Assembly (NCBI GenBank): GCA_023423495.1
Contig: JAFAFM010000149.1
Coordinates: 1-8,097, forward strand
Length of the DNA stretch: 8,097 nucleotides
Direction of reading: 5' to 3'
Source: Armatimonadota bacterium
GTDB taxonomy: Bacteria > Armatimonadota > Fimbriimonadia > Fimbriimonadales > Fimbriimonadaceae
Shown: positions 1-6,454 of the stretch, piece after piece
How positions within the stretch are numbered: position 1 is the stretch's first letter
Layout of the letters: each line of letters starts with the position of its first letter
Made by a program: the position numbers and the translations under genes
The notes under the pieces: model-generated
Databases searched by the model: none
Told to the model about the DNA's origin: nothing
Seen by the model: only the letters and a program-made list of their open reading frames with translations

Positions 1-675
1 GGCTCAGGGGAACCTTTCATCACCACATCCCTGCTCGGACAAGGAATCCTCGCCCGGGCCACCGACGGCCTTTTTGCCACGAACCGCTTTATCGATCGAT
101 TCGATAACGCGGAGGTTGCTGTGCGGACAATTCAAGGACTCCTTCCGAAGGGCGGGAGAGTCGTATTTGCCGAGGCTGCCCAAGGCGGTGGGATCGCGCC
201 TTCGCTGACCACAACCCTTGGCGAGTGGGCGGTCGGAGCGTGGGTGCAGATACTTTTCCTCTTCCTCGTAGTTGTCCTGACGCTCGGCATTCGATTTGGA
301 CTTCCCGAAATGGCATGGCGCAAGCAAACCGGCCAGCGAGAAATGGTCGATGCGATCAGTTTCGTATACCAACGAGCAAAAGCCTCGAGCGTTGCATTGG
401 ATGTGGCCTATCAAGAAGCGGATCGCCGCATCCGAAGAGGTCTCAAGCTGCCCGCGCATCTAAGCAATTCAGAGCGCGATGCGAAAATTCCCGAGTCGCT
501 GTCCAAATTGCTGTCCACCGTTGACCATTTGCGAAAGCCGCTTGTCCAAGTGGATGCGAAGGGGCGGCAGACGGTTACCCATCGTTGCACTCCACAAGAG
601 GCGCTCGACAATATTCGCAAGCTTGAGGCAGAGTTAGACCAGTTCGTGCCGAAAACGAGAAATCGGATATCCTGA
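1..675 (+). CDS. DUF4350-domain membrane protein, C-terminal part (5' end outside window)
   Basis: The reading frame is open from base 1 to the TGA at 673-675, giving 224 residues with no start inside the window, so the gene begins upstream. The visible part starts in a segment typical of the end of a DUF4350 domain: an N-R-F-I-D-R-F-D-N-A stretch (residues 28-37), then a glycine-containing strand ending V-V-F-A-E (54-58), which matches the family's 'dNa...l...G.v.f.E' pattern. One strong membrane segment follows at about residues 80-98. After it comes a charged, helical tail of about 120 residues, as in other family members where it probably lies in the cytoplasm. The family's function is unknown to me; members often sit near MoxR-type ATPase and DUF58 genes, which would lie upstream and cannot be seen. 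The next gene starts 4 bp after the stop, suggesting cotranscription. A GTG at 121 is in frame, but starting there would cut the domain, so I do not use it. Confidence 0.75.
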   Translation, partial: GSGEPFITTSLLGQGILARATDGLFATNRFIDRFDNAEVAVRTIQGLLPKGGRVVFAEAAQGGGIAPSLTTTLGEWAVGAWVQILFLFLVVVLTLGIRFGLPEMAWRKQTGQREMVDAISFVYQRAKASSVALDVAYQEADRRIRRGLKLPAHLSNSERDAKIPESLSKLLSTVDHLRKPLVQVDAKGRQTVTHRCTPQEALDNIRKLEAELDQFVPKTRNRIS

Positions 676-679
676 CGCA

Positions 680-1066
680 ATGAAATGGTTTATCGCGCTC
701 GCGTTAGTCCTTTGTTTGTCTGTTTCTGGTTTTGCGCAGTACAACAAGCAAGTTTCACCTGCGGAAGAAAAGAAGAGTATCGCTAAGCTGTTGAAGCAAC
801 ATACGGCGACCAAAGCAGCTTACGCAAAGAAGCCTAAAGATCCTAAGGCTAAGAAGGCATATGTTGATACAAATGTCGCGCTTGGACTGCAGTACACCTA
901 TTCCAACACCGTCGACCGAAAAGAGAAGTACAAGCTTGCGCTGAAGTATTTGCGCGAAGCGCTTCGCTTAGATCCCAAAAACAAAGACGCGAAGCAAATG
1001 CATGACCAAATCGTGGCCATCTACAAGTCGATGGGCCGGCCCGTGCCGGGCGATCCTAAAGGTTAA
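680..1066 (+). CDS. Small secreted lysine-rich TPR-like protein
   Basis: This encodes 128 residues. The N-terminus (1-20) is a classic Sec signal peptide: M-K, a hydrophobic core, then S-G-F-A, with likely cleavage after A19 or Q20. The mature protein is about 108 residues and very lysine-rich, especially 40-60. Residues about 84-117 look like a TPR unit, with Y-K-L-A-L-K-Y-L-R-E-A-L-R-L-D-P followed by a second helix; a preceding helix at about 56-76 may be a partial repeat. It is probably an exported periplasmic or surface protein that mediates protein contacts. There is no catalytic signature. The ATG at 680 follows the upstream stop by 4 bp and no Shine-Dalgarno is evident, so it is probably translated from the upstream gene's transcript. 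The downstream membrane-protein gene begins 15 bp after its stop, so it may serve the same envelope process, but that is inference. Confidence 0.75.
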   Translation: MKWFIALALVLCLSVSGFAQYNKQVSPAEEKKSIAKLLKQHTATKAAYAKKPKDPKAKKAYVDTNVALGLQYTYSNTVDRKEKYKLALKYLREALRLDPKNKDAKQMHDQIVAIYKSMGRPVPGDPKG

Positions 1067-1081
1067 GAGCAAAGCATCCAA

Positions 1082-2941
1082 GTGTCAGTGTCGACGCAAG
1101 ACTCAAGGACGCCTTTCGAGCGAAGTTACGTATTGGCATTCGCGATTGGCGCTGCCCTTCTTGGCATCATTCCAAACCTATATGGACTGTTAGCCGCCCC
1201 GCCAAGCTCGGCATACCAGGGTTTTCAATGGGCGGCAGACGACCATTACGTGTATTCCGCATGGATGCGTCAGGCAATGGATGGTCGGCTGCTGATGGAC
1301 AACCGATTTGCGGTAGATGCCCAACCTGGCTTAACCATCCACATTTACTTTTTCGTCCTCGGCCTAATTGCAAAGCTGACAGGAATTCCAATGGCAATGG
1401 CGCTTGCCAAAATGGGATTCACTACGCTGTTTGTATTCCTCACGCACAAGCTGATTCAGCGGGTTACTACCAAAACCTATGTGACGAAGCTCGCGCTGGC
1501 GCTCGTTTGCCTGGGCGGAGGAATCGGGTTTTTAGTGTGGGAAACCTTTGGACCGGAATTTGAACGTCCGAGTGTCTTTGCCAGTGCATTAGCGGCCCTA
1601 AAGGTTCCCGGCGTGCCAAATGACGTATGGCAGCCCGAAGCATTCGTCTTCCCCTCCATGCTAACCAACGGTTTGTTCATGGTTAGCCTGTGTCTCATCA
1701 TTGGCGCCCTGCTCTGTTATCTGGATGCTAGAGACTCATGGAAGCCGGTTCTGCCCGGGGCAGTCTGCATGGCGCTGCTGATGAACATCCACAGCTACGA
1801 TGTTCTTTTGATCGCCCTCGTCCTCGTTTCATTCCTCGGGATGCAGGTTGCCCGCAAGGAAGCGACGATCCAGTGGGTTCTCCGGGCCCTTGTAATTAGC
1901 TTGGGCGCACTGCCACCTGCGATCTGGTTCATGCGTGTCCTAGCCCAAGACCAAGTCTTCCAAGAACGGGCGTCGACGCCAACCTACAGTCCAAATTTCA
2001 GAATTCTCTTCTTCGGATACGTGGTTATGATCGCGTTGTCCGCGCTCATTCTTACGAAGTCCTCCGTCCTTACAGACAAGAGGAAGCTTCTTGGCGCCGG
2101 ACTGGCGACCGCTTTGGCGCTGGCATTATTCCTATTCGCTCCGGCGCCCGGCTTTGACGGCTACTACTTATCCATGCCGGCTTGGACTGGATGTTTTGTG
2201 ATGGCCAGTGTCGCTTGTGCCCTGCTGGCGACGCCATCGGTAGGCGCGAATTTCATCATAGCCTGGGCCGTGACCGGCATTGTAATTCCGTACATCCCAA
2301 CCTTGTTCGAACGGAAACTGACGATGGGTCTCAGCATTCCATGGGCAATATTGGCGGCTGTCGGGATCGGTGTTATCGCCCTACACCGAGATCGTAGCCG
2401 GCGAAACCTCATTACCGCATTGACGATTCTGGTACTTGGCGGAACTTCGCTGAGGTGGTTCTTCCGAGAGCTTGAATTGATCAAACTGAATGTTTCAAAC
2501 ACGACTTTGCATGCCGTGTACTTGTCGCGGGACGTCCAACAAATCGTCGACTACTTGAACAAGGCAAAAACTTCGACTAATCGCGCAGTCTTGCTCGCCC
2601 TCCCCGGCGTTCCTCAGAAGGATCCTGAACTGGTTGACACGTTCCGGCAGCCCCTCATTACTGATCTCAACCCTGTTTTGAGTGGATTAACAGGCGTGTA
2701 TAGCTTCGCTGGGCACTGGAGTGAGACTCCAAAATATCTGGAACGCCGTAACCTCGCCACTGAGATGTTCTTGGTTTCAACGACCGACGAGCGCCGCCGG
2801 GAAATTCTCGATTTGATCAAGCCGGATTACATCGCCTCTCCCGACCCTGACGCAGTGCCCGGACTTGCCGACCTCAGCTACCTTGGCGAGGTCGTCGTAA
2901 ATGGCAATCAGTTCCGACTGATAAAGGTCGCTAACCGCTGA
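1082..2941 (+). CDS. Large polytopic membrane protein, probable GT-C-type glycosyltransferase
   Basis: The product has 619 residues with about ten or more hydrophobic segments between residues 15 and 455, then a soluble C-terminal domain (about 470-619). The architecture is that of GT-C membrane glycosyltransferases: a first membrane helix (about 17-38), then an extracytoplasmic loop with an acidic pair, D53-D54, in W-A-A-D-D-H-Y-V-Y, where GT-C enzymes carry the acidic motif used for catalysis or lipid-phosphate binding. The loop continues W-M-R-Q-A-x-D-G-R-L, a pattern I associate with uncharacterised bacterial membrane proteins of this type. The C-terminal part has an S-F-A-G-H-W-S-E-T-P motif (541-550) and a P-D-Y-I motif (581-584), also typical of them. 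Likely role: transfer of a sugar from a polyprenyl-linked donor in the envelope; substrate unknown. The chosen start is GTG at 1082, with a second in-frame GTG at 1088; neither has a strong ribosome site. Its last 11 bp overlap the convergent VanW gene. Confidence 0.7.
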   Translation: MSVSTQDSRTPFERSYVLAFAIGAALLGIIPNLYGLLAAPPSSAYQGFQWAADDHYVYSAWMRQAMDGRLLMDNRFAVDAQPGLTIHIYFFVLGLIAKLTGIPMAMALAKMGFTTLFVFLTHKLIQRVTTKTYVTKLALALVCLGGGIGFLVWETFGPEFERPSVFASALAALKVPGVPNDVWQPEAFVFPSMLTNGLFMVSLCLIIGALLCYLDARDSWKPVLPGAVCMALLMNIHSYDVLLIALVLVSFLGMQVARKEATIQWVLRALVISLGALPPAIWFMRVLAQDQVFQERASTPTYSPNFRILFFGYVVMIALSALILTKSSVLTDKRKLLGAGLATALALALFLFAPAPGFDGYYLSMPAWTGCFVMASVACALLATPSVGANFIIAWAVTGIVIPYIPTLFERKLTMGLSIPWAILAAVGIGVIALHRDRSRRNLITALTILVLGGTSLRWFFRELELIKLNVSNTTLHAVYLSRDVQQIVDYLNKAKTSTNRAVLLALPGVPQKDPELVDTFRQPLITDLNPVLSGLTGVYSFAGHWSETPKYLERRNLATEMFLVSTTDERRREILDLIKPDYIASPDPDAVPGLADLSYLGEVVVNGNQFRLIKVANR

Positions 2942-4349
2942 TTGGTGGATCGATCTCAGCTGGCTCAGATGGAGGAGGCGAGACGACCGGCGGTTGCGTG
3001 GTGGGCGCCTTTGGTTTTGCCGGAGCGTTATTGGTAGCGATGATCCTTGGCGAGCCCCGGTACACGCTGCGGCCAAGAGAATCCCGCCGCACTTCGACAC
3101 CATTCTCAAACACCACACGGTAGGTGGAAATGGCATGACCCGCCGAACCCTTTTCGATCACGCGCGTAGAACCCGGCCTTAGGGATCTGTCAACCACCGT
3201 CTTAACTCCATTGCCCCAAGAAGAGTGACCGCTGGTTACAATCTTTACTGATTTGCCGGGCACCTTCTTCCCGAGGATTCGGAACGTTATTTTGCTCGGC
3301 TCGACCGTCGAAGTTACCGCAATGGGTGTGTCCTGGTTGTTTTCAATAATAAAGTCCAGGGTTCCATAGTCAACGGTAGCGTCTCGACCGACCGGCACAT
3401 AGGCGCTTGGAAGCGAATGGTTATTTCGCTTCACGATCTTGATGTCGGCAAGAAGCGAAGCGTTGTAGAGCGTCGTGCTTACTTGGCAGATGCCACCGCC
3501 GATGCCGGTATCGTGGCGGCCATTCACCAGTACAGGTGCGTTCTTGTAACCGTCTTTCACGGTTCGACGACCTACCGTTCCATTGAAGCTCAGCTGCTGA
3601 CCTGGAGCAAGTACAAATCCGTCAAGTTTGCTCGCGGCCAGGCGGATGTTTGTGTTCCTGCTCGTTTGGTATGCCGGAAACTTGGTGGAGAACTCGCCCA
3701 CTACATCCGTGATCATTGCCAGTTCCTCGTCGGAAATTGTCTTGCGAGCTTCCTTGACCGGAATCTGAACCTTGCCGTCGGACGACATCGCTTGCACAAC
3801 TGCATCACCCAAGCCAGCTTCGTCTAGTTCATAGCTTGTAACTTCTGGTTCACGGACAATTGCTCCGCCCACGTACTTGACTTTGGCTGGCCGGGGCTTG
3901 CCGATGGCATCCTTAATCACTTTACGAAGTGGATCCAAGGTGCCGGCGGTTCCCTTAAACTTCAGGTCTAAAACCTTTTTCTCATAATCTGAGCTGGTGA
4001 CTTTATCCTGGGCAGCGCCCCAAAAGTCGCTCATTTCACACTGGTCGACGCTTGCTGCGTCGTCAATGGTGATTCCAAGCTTGCCGGGAGTCATCGGCGG
4101 CAAAGGTTTACGGATTAGCTGACTCGTTAGCGTGAGTTCCTTGACCCTTTCGGACTCCCACCAAATCCGGAGCTTCTTGGCGGCTTCTTCCTTTGTAAGT
4201 CCACCAACCGGAACCATCCCAACAAAGGTGTTGGGTCTGATTGTCGGCACAAACCGAGCCGCCGTAACCGACAATCCAACAGCGGTGCCGCAAATCACGA
4301 CTAAACCGCCAAGCAATAAATTCTTCATCCCTGACACTTTCGACGCCAC
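2931..4349 (-). CDS. VanW family protein with C-terminal G5-like domain
   Basis: This encodes a 472-residue envelope protein. A hydrophobic segment at about 10-32 is a signal anchor or uncleaved signal peptide. Residues about 38-200 resemble the putative peptidoglycan-binding region found before VanW domains. The VanW domain spans about 228-350 and shows its hallmarks: N-I-R-L-A-A, then F-V-L-A-P-G-Q-Q-L-S-F-N (245-256), then G-I-G-G-G-I-C-Q-V-S-T-T-L-Y (282-295). Residues about 376-440 look like a G5 domain (G-S-A-G, then E-N-G-V-E-V-R-R). A proline-rich tail (442-470) ends the protein. VanW proteins, such as Bacillus YoaR, are linked to the cell wall, but their biochemistry is unsettled and the name does not imply vancomycin resistance here. 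The start is a GTG at 4349 preceded by an AAAGG ribosome site with 8-nt spacing; an ATG at 4328 is possible but has no such site. The gene is transcribed divergently from ilvE and converges on the GT-C-like gene. Confidence 0.9.
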   Translation of the reverse strand: MASKVSGMKNLLLGGLVVICGTAVGLSVTAARFVPTIRPNTFVGMVPVGGLTKEEAAKKLRIWWESERVKELTLTSQLIRKPLPPMTPGKLGITIDDAASVDQCEMSDFWGAAQDKVTSSDYEKKVLDLKFKGTAGTLDPLRKVIKDAIGKPRPAKVKYVGGAIVREPEVTSYELDEAGLGDAVVQAMSSDGKVQIPVKEARKTISDEELAMITDVVGEFSTKFPAYQTSRNTNIRLAASKLDGFVLAPGQQLSFNGTVGRRTVKDGYKNAPVLVNGRHDTGIGGGICQVSTTLYNASLLADIKIVKRNNHSLPSAYVPVGRDATVDYGTLDFIIENNQDTPIAVTSTVEPSKITFRILGKKVPGKSVKIVTSGHSSWGNGVKTVVDRSLRPGSTRVIEKGSAGHAISTYRVVFENGVEVRRDSLGRSVYRGSPRIIATNNAPAKPKAPTTQPPVVSPPPSEPAEIDPPISG

Positions 4350-4368
4350 GAGATCGACCTTTGATCTC
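4350..4368 (-). promoter_or_regulatory. Ribosome site of the VanW gene inside a small inverted repeat
   Basis: On the minus strand, GAGATC and GATCTC form a perfect 6-bp inverted repeat separated by 7 nt, and the loop contains the AAAGG Shine-Dalgarno (4358-4362). The 3' arm abuts the GTG start. In the mRNA this would display the ribosome site in a hairpin loop. The geometry is visible in the sequence; any regulatory role is inference, and a 6-bp repeat may be chance. Confidence 0.35.
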
Positions 4369-4377
4369 TAACAATAA

Positions 4378-4383
4378 ATTATG
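4378..4383 (-). promoter_or_regulatory. Possible -10 element for the VanW gene
   Basis: On the minus strand this reads CATAAT, a 5/6 match to TATAAT, about 28 bp upstream of the GTG start in an AT-rich patch of an otherwise GC-rich region. No convincing -35 element is present at 16-18 bp spacing, so the call rests on the -10 and its position alone. Confidence 0.3.
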
Positions 4384-4453
4384 ACATTTACCGAGGCTGT
4401 TCTTTACCCTTTTCGTGCCGATTGTATGTATTAGGTCCCAGGAGGCCGAGCGG

Positions 4454-4459
4454 TACAAT
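4454..4459 (+). promoter_or_regulatory. Possible -10 element for ilvE with a near-leaderless start
   Basis: TACAAT is a 5/6 match to TATAAT and ends only 6 nt before the ATG at 4466. If it is the true -10, transcription would begin at or very near the start codon and the mRNA would be leaderless. The usual -35 position (about 4431-4436, TTAGGT) matches poorly. An AGGAGG at 4440-4445 lies 20 nt before the ATG, too far for a normal ribosome site, and no alternative start sits at a good distance from it, which makes the leaderless reading more attractive. Confidence 0.4.
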
Positions 4460-4465
4460 CCCGCC

Positions 4466-5338
4466 ATGCCTAAACTCGTTTGGTTGAACGGCGAAGTTAT
4501 GCCGCTGGAGACTGCTACTGCCCCCGTAGCCGACCACGCGCATCTCTACGGAGATGGCTTATTCGAGGGAATCCGCATCTACGATTCGAAAGTGTTCAAG
4601 CTAGATGAGCACCTTCGTCGCTTGTATCACGGCATTGCTTACCTTGGATACGAGATGCATATGTCCTTCGATACACTCAGGACGACTGTCCTCGATGTGT
4701 GCCGGCAAGCTGGAATTTCCGACGGCTATATCCGGCTCAATGTCACCCGAGGTACCGGGCTTGGTCTCGACCCCAAAAACATCAACCGGTCACCCAACGT
4801 GATGATCATGATCAATACCTTGGCGCTCTATCCGCCCGAGGCTTATGAGACTGGTTTGCACGTGGTTACAAGTTCCTTCCGCGTGATCCCACCGGACAGC
4901 TTGGATCCCCGCGTGAAGTGCATTGGCCGCTATGCGAACAACATCCTTGCCAAGCAAGAGGGCAACCGCATGAACGCGGGCGAGGCCTTGATGTTGAACC
5001 ACCAAGGCTACGTCGCCGAGTGTACGGGCGACAACCTCTTCTTGATTCAGAACGGCATCATCCGAACCCCATCCCCCGCCTCTGGAATCCTTCAAGGCAT
5101 CACCCGGGATACAGCAATGCAACTCGCTCGCGAAGCCGGGCATACGGTGGAGGAAACCTTCCTGACCCCGATGGATATCTACACGGCTGATGAGGCATTT
5201 TTGACTGGTACTGCGGCCGAAGTCATCCCTATGGTTTCGCTGGACGGCCGCAAGATTGGATGCGGTACGCCCGGGCCGATCACGGTCGACATAATCCGGA
5301 GATTCAGAGAGCACACGAAGACCGGCACGCCATTCTAA
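4466..5338 (+). CDS. ilvE: Branched-chain amino acid aminotransferase (class IV, PLP-dependent)
   Basis: The 290-residue product has the normal length and fold pattern of IlvE, which moves an amino group between glutamate and the keto acids of leucine, isoleucine and valine in the cytoplasm. Visible motifs: Y-G-D-G-L-F-E-G-I-R (28-37) near the N-terminus; the PLP-binding lysine K151 in R-V-K-C-I-G-R-Y-A-N-N; E185 in A-E-C-T-G-D-N-L-F, which contacts the cofactor pyridine nitrogen; L-Q-G-I-T-R-D (209-215); and L-T-G-T-A-A-E (246-252), which helps hold the phosphate. These favour IlvE over the related D-amino acid transaminase and aminodeoxychorismate lyase, though substrate range within class IV is hard to fix from sequence. 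I chose the ATG at 4466 because alignment to the family begins at M-P-K-L-V-W-L-N-G-E. A GTG at 4415 would add 17 residues unlike the family and overlap the promoter region. The stop overlaps the next start (TAATG). Confidence 0.9.
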   Translation: MPKLVWLNGEVMPLETATAPVADHAHLYGDGLFEGIRIYDSKVFKLDEHLRRLYHGIAYLGYEMHMSFDTLRTTVLDVCRQAGISDGYIRLNVTRGTGLGLDPKNINRSPNVMIMINTLALYPPEAYETGLHVVTSSFRVIPPDSLDPRVKCIGRYANNILAKQEGNRMNAGEALMLNHQGYVAECTGDNLFLIQNGIIRTPSPASGILQGITRDTAMQLAREAGHTVEETFLTPMDIYTADEAFLTGTAAEVIPMVSLDGRKIGCGTPGPITVDIIRRFREHTKTGTPF

Positions 5339-5643
5339 TGCGCGTGTGCATCCGCTGTGGAAGAAACGCCGGGTTCATCGCCCGGCGATTCAATACAGAC
5401 GAAGCCATTTGCAGCGAATGCTTGCGCCTTCAGCTGCCAAACCTGCCATTGCTGGCTCTTACCGAGAACCTGACATCGAACAAAGCGACCGTGAACCGAT
5501 GTCCAAATTGTGGGACCTTGGCTGAAGATGCAAAAGCTTCTGGCCTTGTCGGTTGCCCGCTGTGTTATGAAGTGATGGATGACGCCGCCTGGCGTCATTT
5601 CGGTATAACACGCGGTAGCTGGTCCAAAACACCGGTTGAGTAG
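5338..5643 (+). CDS. McsA-like four-CxxC zinc-binding protein lacking a UVR domain
   Basis: The product has 101 residues with four CxxC pairs: C4/C7, C25/C28, C55/C58 and C73/C76. Spacing and context match the N-terminal region of McsA, the activator of the protein-arginine kinase McsB. In particular, R-C-P-N-C-G followed by G-L-V-G-C-P-L-C-Y-E (69-78) mirrors McsA's 'CP.CG...G..GC..CY' block. The eight cysteines probably bind two zinc ions. McsA normally continues into a UvrB/UvrC (UVR) motif, but here the protein ends about 25 residues after the last CxxC with no such motif. No mcsB, ctsR or clpC is in the window, so a role in arginine phosphorylation is unproven; it could be a zinc-ribbon adaptor or stress regulator. 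The ATG at 5338 shares its A with the ilvE stop and has no Shine-Dalgarno, so translation is probably coupled to ilvE. An in-frame upstream start at 5260 lies inside ilvE and is not supported. Confidence 0.75.
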   Translation: MRVCIRCGRNAGFIARRFNTDEAICSECLRLQLPNLPLLALTENLTSNKATVNRCPNCGTLAEDAKASGLVGCPLCYEVMDDAAWRHFGITRGSWSKTPVE

Positions 5644-5645
5644 CT

Positions 5646-6371
5646 ATGCTGAATTTCTGGGATCAAATTGCGAAGGTTGGCATTGTCGTCGTACTTGCTT
5701 GCGCCCTTACTGCCTGCGGTGGCGGGGGAGGCGGCGGTTCAAAGAACAATCCGCCCAGACTCAGATACCTAAATGCATCACCAGATGCCGGACCGCTTAC
5801 GTTCAAGCTCGATAGTGAACCGCGCGCTAGCGGCGTTACCTACCCCGGCGTTTCTCCCGACCTAGACACAATTACCCAGAGCGACTACGACGTTTCTGTT
5901 TCTGAGGACGGCGGCAACGACCTCGACGCCCAGGCCGTTGGATTTGCAAATGAAAAGGAGTATCTGGTTGCAGCCGTCGGGCTCGAAGACTTCGGCGTGG
6001 AGTTTTTCAAGCGGCTCCGCCTCGTCATGTACGAAGTAAATCTGACCCCTCCAAACGGGAATCGAAGCCGGATCTACGGTCTCAACGGCTTCATCCGAGT
6101 GCCTGGCATCGACACGCCGAATATCGATTTGCGCACTCCCGGAGAAACTCCCCAATACAAGATTGAAAATATCGCCTTTGCTGCAGTTGTCTCAGCGGAG
6201 ATAGACAGCTCTACCCAAACGTTCATTGCTCGCCGGTCCGGCAGCGATAGCGAATATGCCACCGGCACATTCACGTTTGAGCCGGGCGGAGTCTATGTGG
6301 CGGTATTTGCGGGAATCGAGAATGCGGTCGGCGCCCAAGCTCCACGAATAGAATTCCTCCGCATCAACTGA
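5646..6371 (+). CDS. DUF4397-domain lipoprotein
   Basis: This is a 241-residue exported lipoprotein. The signal peptide (1-23) has a hydrophobic core and the lipobox L-T-A-C, so C24 would be lipidated after cleavage by signal peptidase II. Seven glycines (25-31) follow as a flexible linker, encoded by a G-rich stretch at 5718-5738. The rest (about 37-241) matches the DUF4397 pattern: R-L-R-Y-L-N-A-S-P-D-A-G-P-L-T-F at the start, then short beta-rich segments such as Y-D-V-S-V and Y-L-V-A-A-V-G, and F-E-P-G-G-V-Y-V-A-V-F-A-G near the end. This suggests one or two immunoglobulin-like beta domains displayed outside the cytoplasmic membrane. The family has no known enzymatic role; many members occur as surface lipoproteins. 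The ATG at 5646 lies 2 bp after the stop of the McsA-like gene, so the two are probably one operon with ilvE. The following 83 bp contain inverted repeats, and the operon probably ends there. Confidence 0.85.
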   Translation: MLNFWDQIAKVGIVVVLACALTACGGGGGGGSKNNPPRLRYLNASPDAGPLTFKLDSEPRASGVTYPGVSPDLDTITQSDYDVSVSEDGGNDLDAQAVGFANEKEYLVAAVGLEDFGVEFFKRLRLVMYEVNLTPPNGNRSRIYGLNGFIRVPGIDTPNIDLRTPGETPQYKIENIAFAAVVSAEIDSSTQTFIARRSGSDSEYATGTFTFEPGGVYVAVFAGIENAVGAQAPRIEFLRIN

Positions 6372-6384
6372 TTTGCATTCCGCG

Positions 6385-6399
6385 GGCAATTTAATTGCC
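6385..6399. repeat. Palindrome downstream of the lipoprotein gene
   Basis: GGCAATTTAATTGCC is a perfect 7-1-7 palindrome starting 13 bp after the lipoprotein stop. As RNA it could form a 6-bp stem with a 3-nt loop. It is not followed by a T-run, so it is not a classical intrinsic terminator. A dyad-symmetric protein-binding site is the main alternative. Confidence 0.45.
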
Positions 6400-6400
6400 G

Positions 6401-6422
6401 GCGGTGTTAAACTGCTAACCGC
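6401..6422. repeat. Imperfect inverted repeat upstream of the sigma-factor gene
   Basis: GCGGT (6401-6405) pairs with ACCGC (6418-6422), and GTTA (6406-6409) with TAAC (6416-6419), so a bulged stem is possible around the central AACTGC. The repeat overlaps the candidate -10 element at 6408-6413, as an operator or attenuating structure might. No function is demonstrated. Confidence 0.3.
6405..6413 (+). promoter_or_regulatory. Possible extended -10 of the ECF sigma-factor gene
   Basis: TGT followed by TAAACT resembles an extended -10 (TGn plus a 4/6 match to TATAAT). It would place the transcript start about 35 nt before the ATG at 6455. No good -35 is seen. ECF genes are often transcribed by their own product from promoters unlike the housekeeping consensus, so this candidate is weak. 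Confidence 0.2.
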
Positions 6423-6431
6423 GCATCTTTT

Positions 6432-6452
6432 AGAAGATAGCGTCCGTCTTCT
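6432..6452 (+). repeat. Inverted repeat abutting the sigma-factor start codon
   Basis: AGAAGA (6432-6437) and TCTTCT (6447-6452) form a perfect 6-bp inverted repeat around a 9-nt loop. The 3' arm ends two bases before the ATG at 6455, and no Shine-Dalgarno is present. If transcribed, the hairpin would occupy the ribosome-loading region of the sigma-factor mRNA. Confidence 0.35.
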
Positions 6453-6454
6453 CT

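Noticed and set aside
121..123. GTG at 121 as the start of the first gene
   Set aside because: The frame is open to base 1 and the DUF4350-like N-x-x-x-D-x-x-D-N-A region lies upstream of the GTG, so this is an internal codon.
3417..3827. 136-residue open frame on the plus strand inside the VanW gene
   Set aside because: It is antisense to a well-supported VanW domain, has no recognisable domain and no convincing ribosome site.
2931..4349. VanW gene as a vancomycin-resistance determinant
   Set aside because: The VanW domain is widespread in chromosomal envelope proteins, and no vanA/B-type ligase, vanH, vanX or vanRS genes are nearby.
4415..4465. Extended ilvE start at the GTG at 4415
   Set aside because: It would add 17 residues unlike the family, run through the candidate -10 at 4454, and the family alignment starts at the ATG at 4466.
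4790..5314. 174-residue open frame on the minus strand inside ilvE
   Set aside because: It is antisense to a clear class IV aminotransferase, and its composition and lack of motifs indicate a shadow frame.
5260..5337. Upstream start for the McsA-like protein at 5260
   Set aside because: The added 26 residues overlap ilvE in another frame and look random; the first CxxC falls at the expected position from the ATG at 5338.
6385..6399. Intrinsic terminator for the ilvE operon
   Set aside because: The palindrome has a short, AT-rich stem and no T-run after it, so it was kept only as a repeat.
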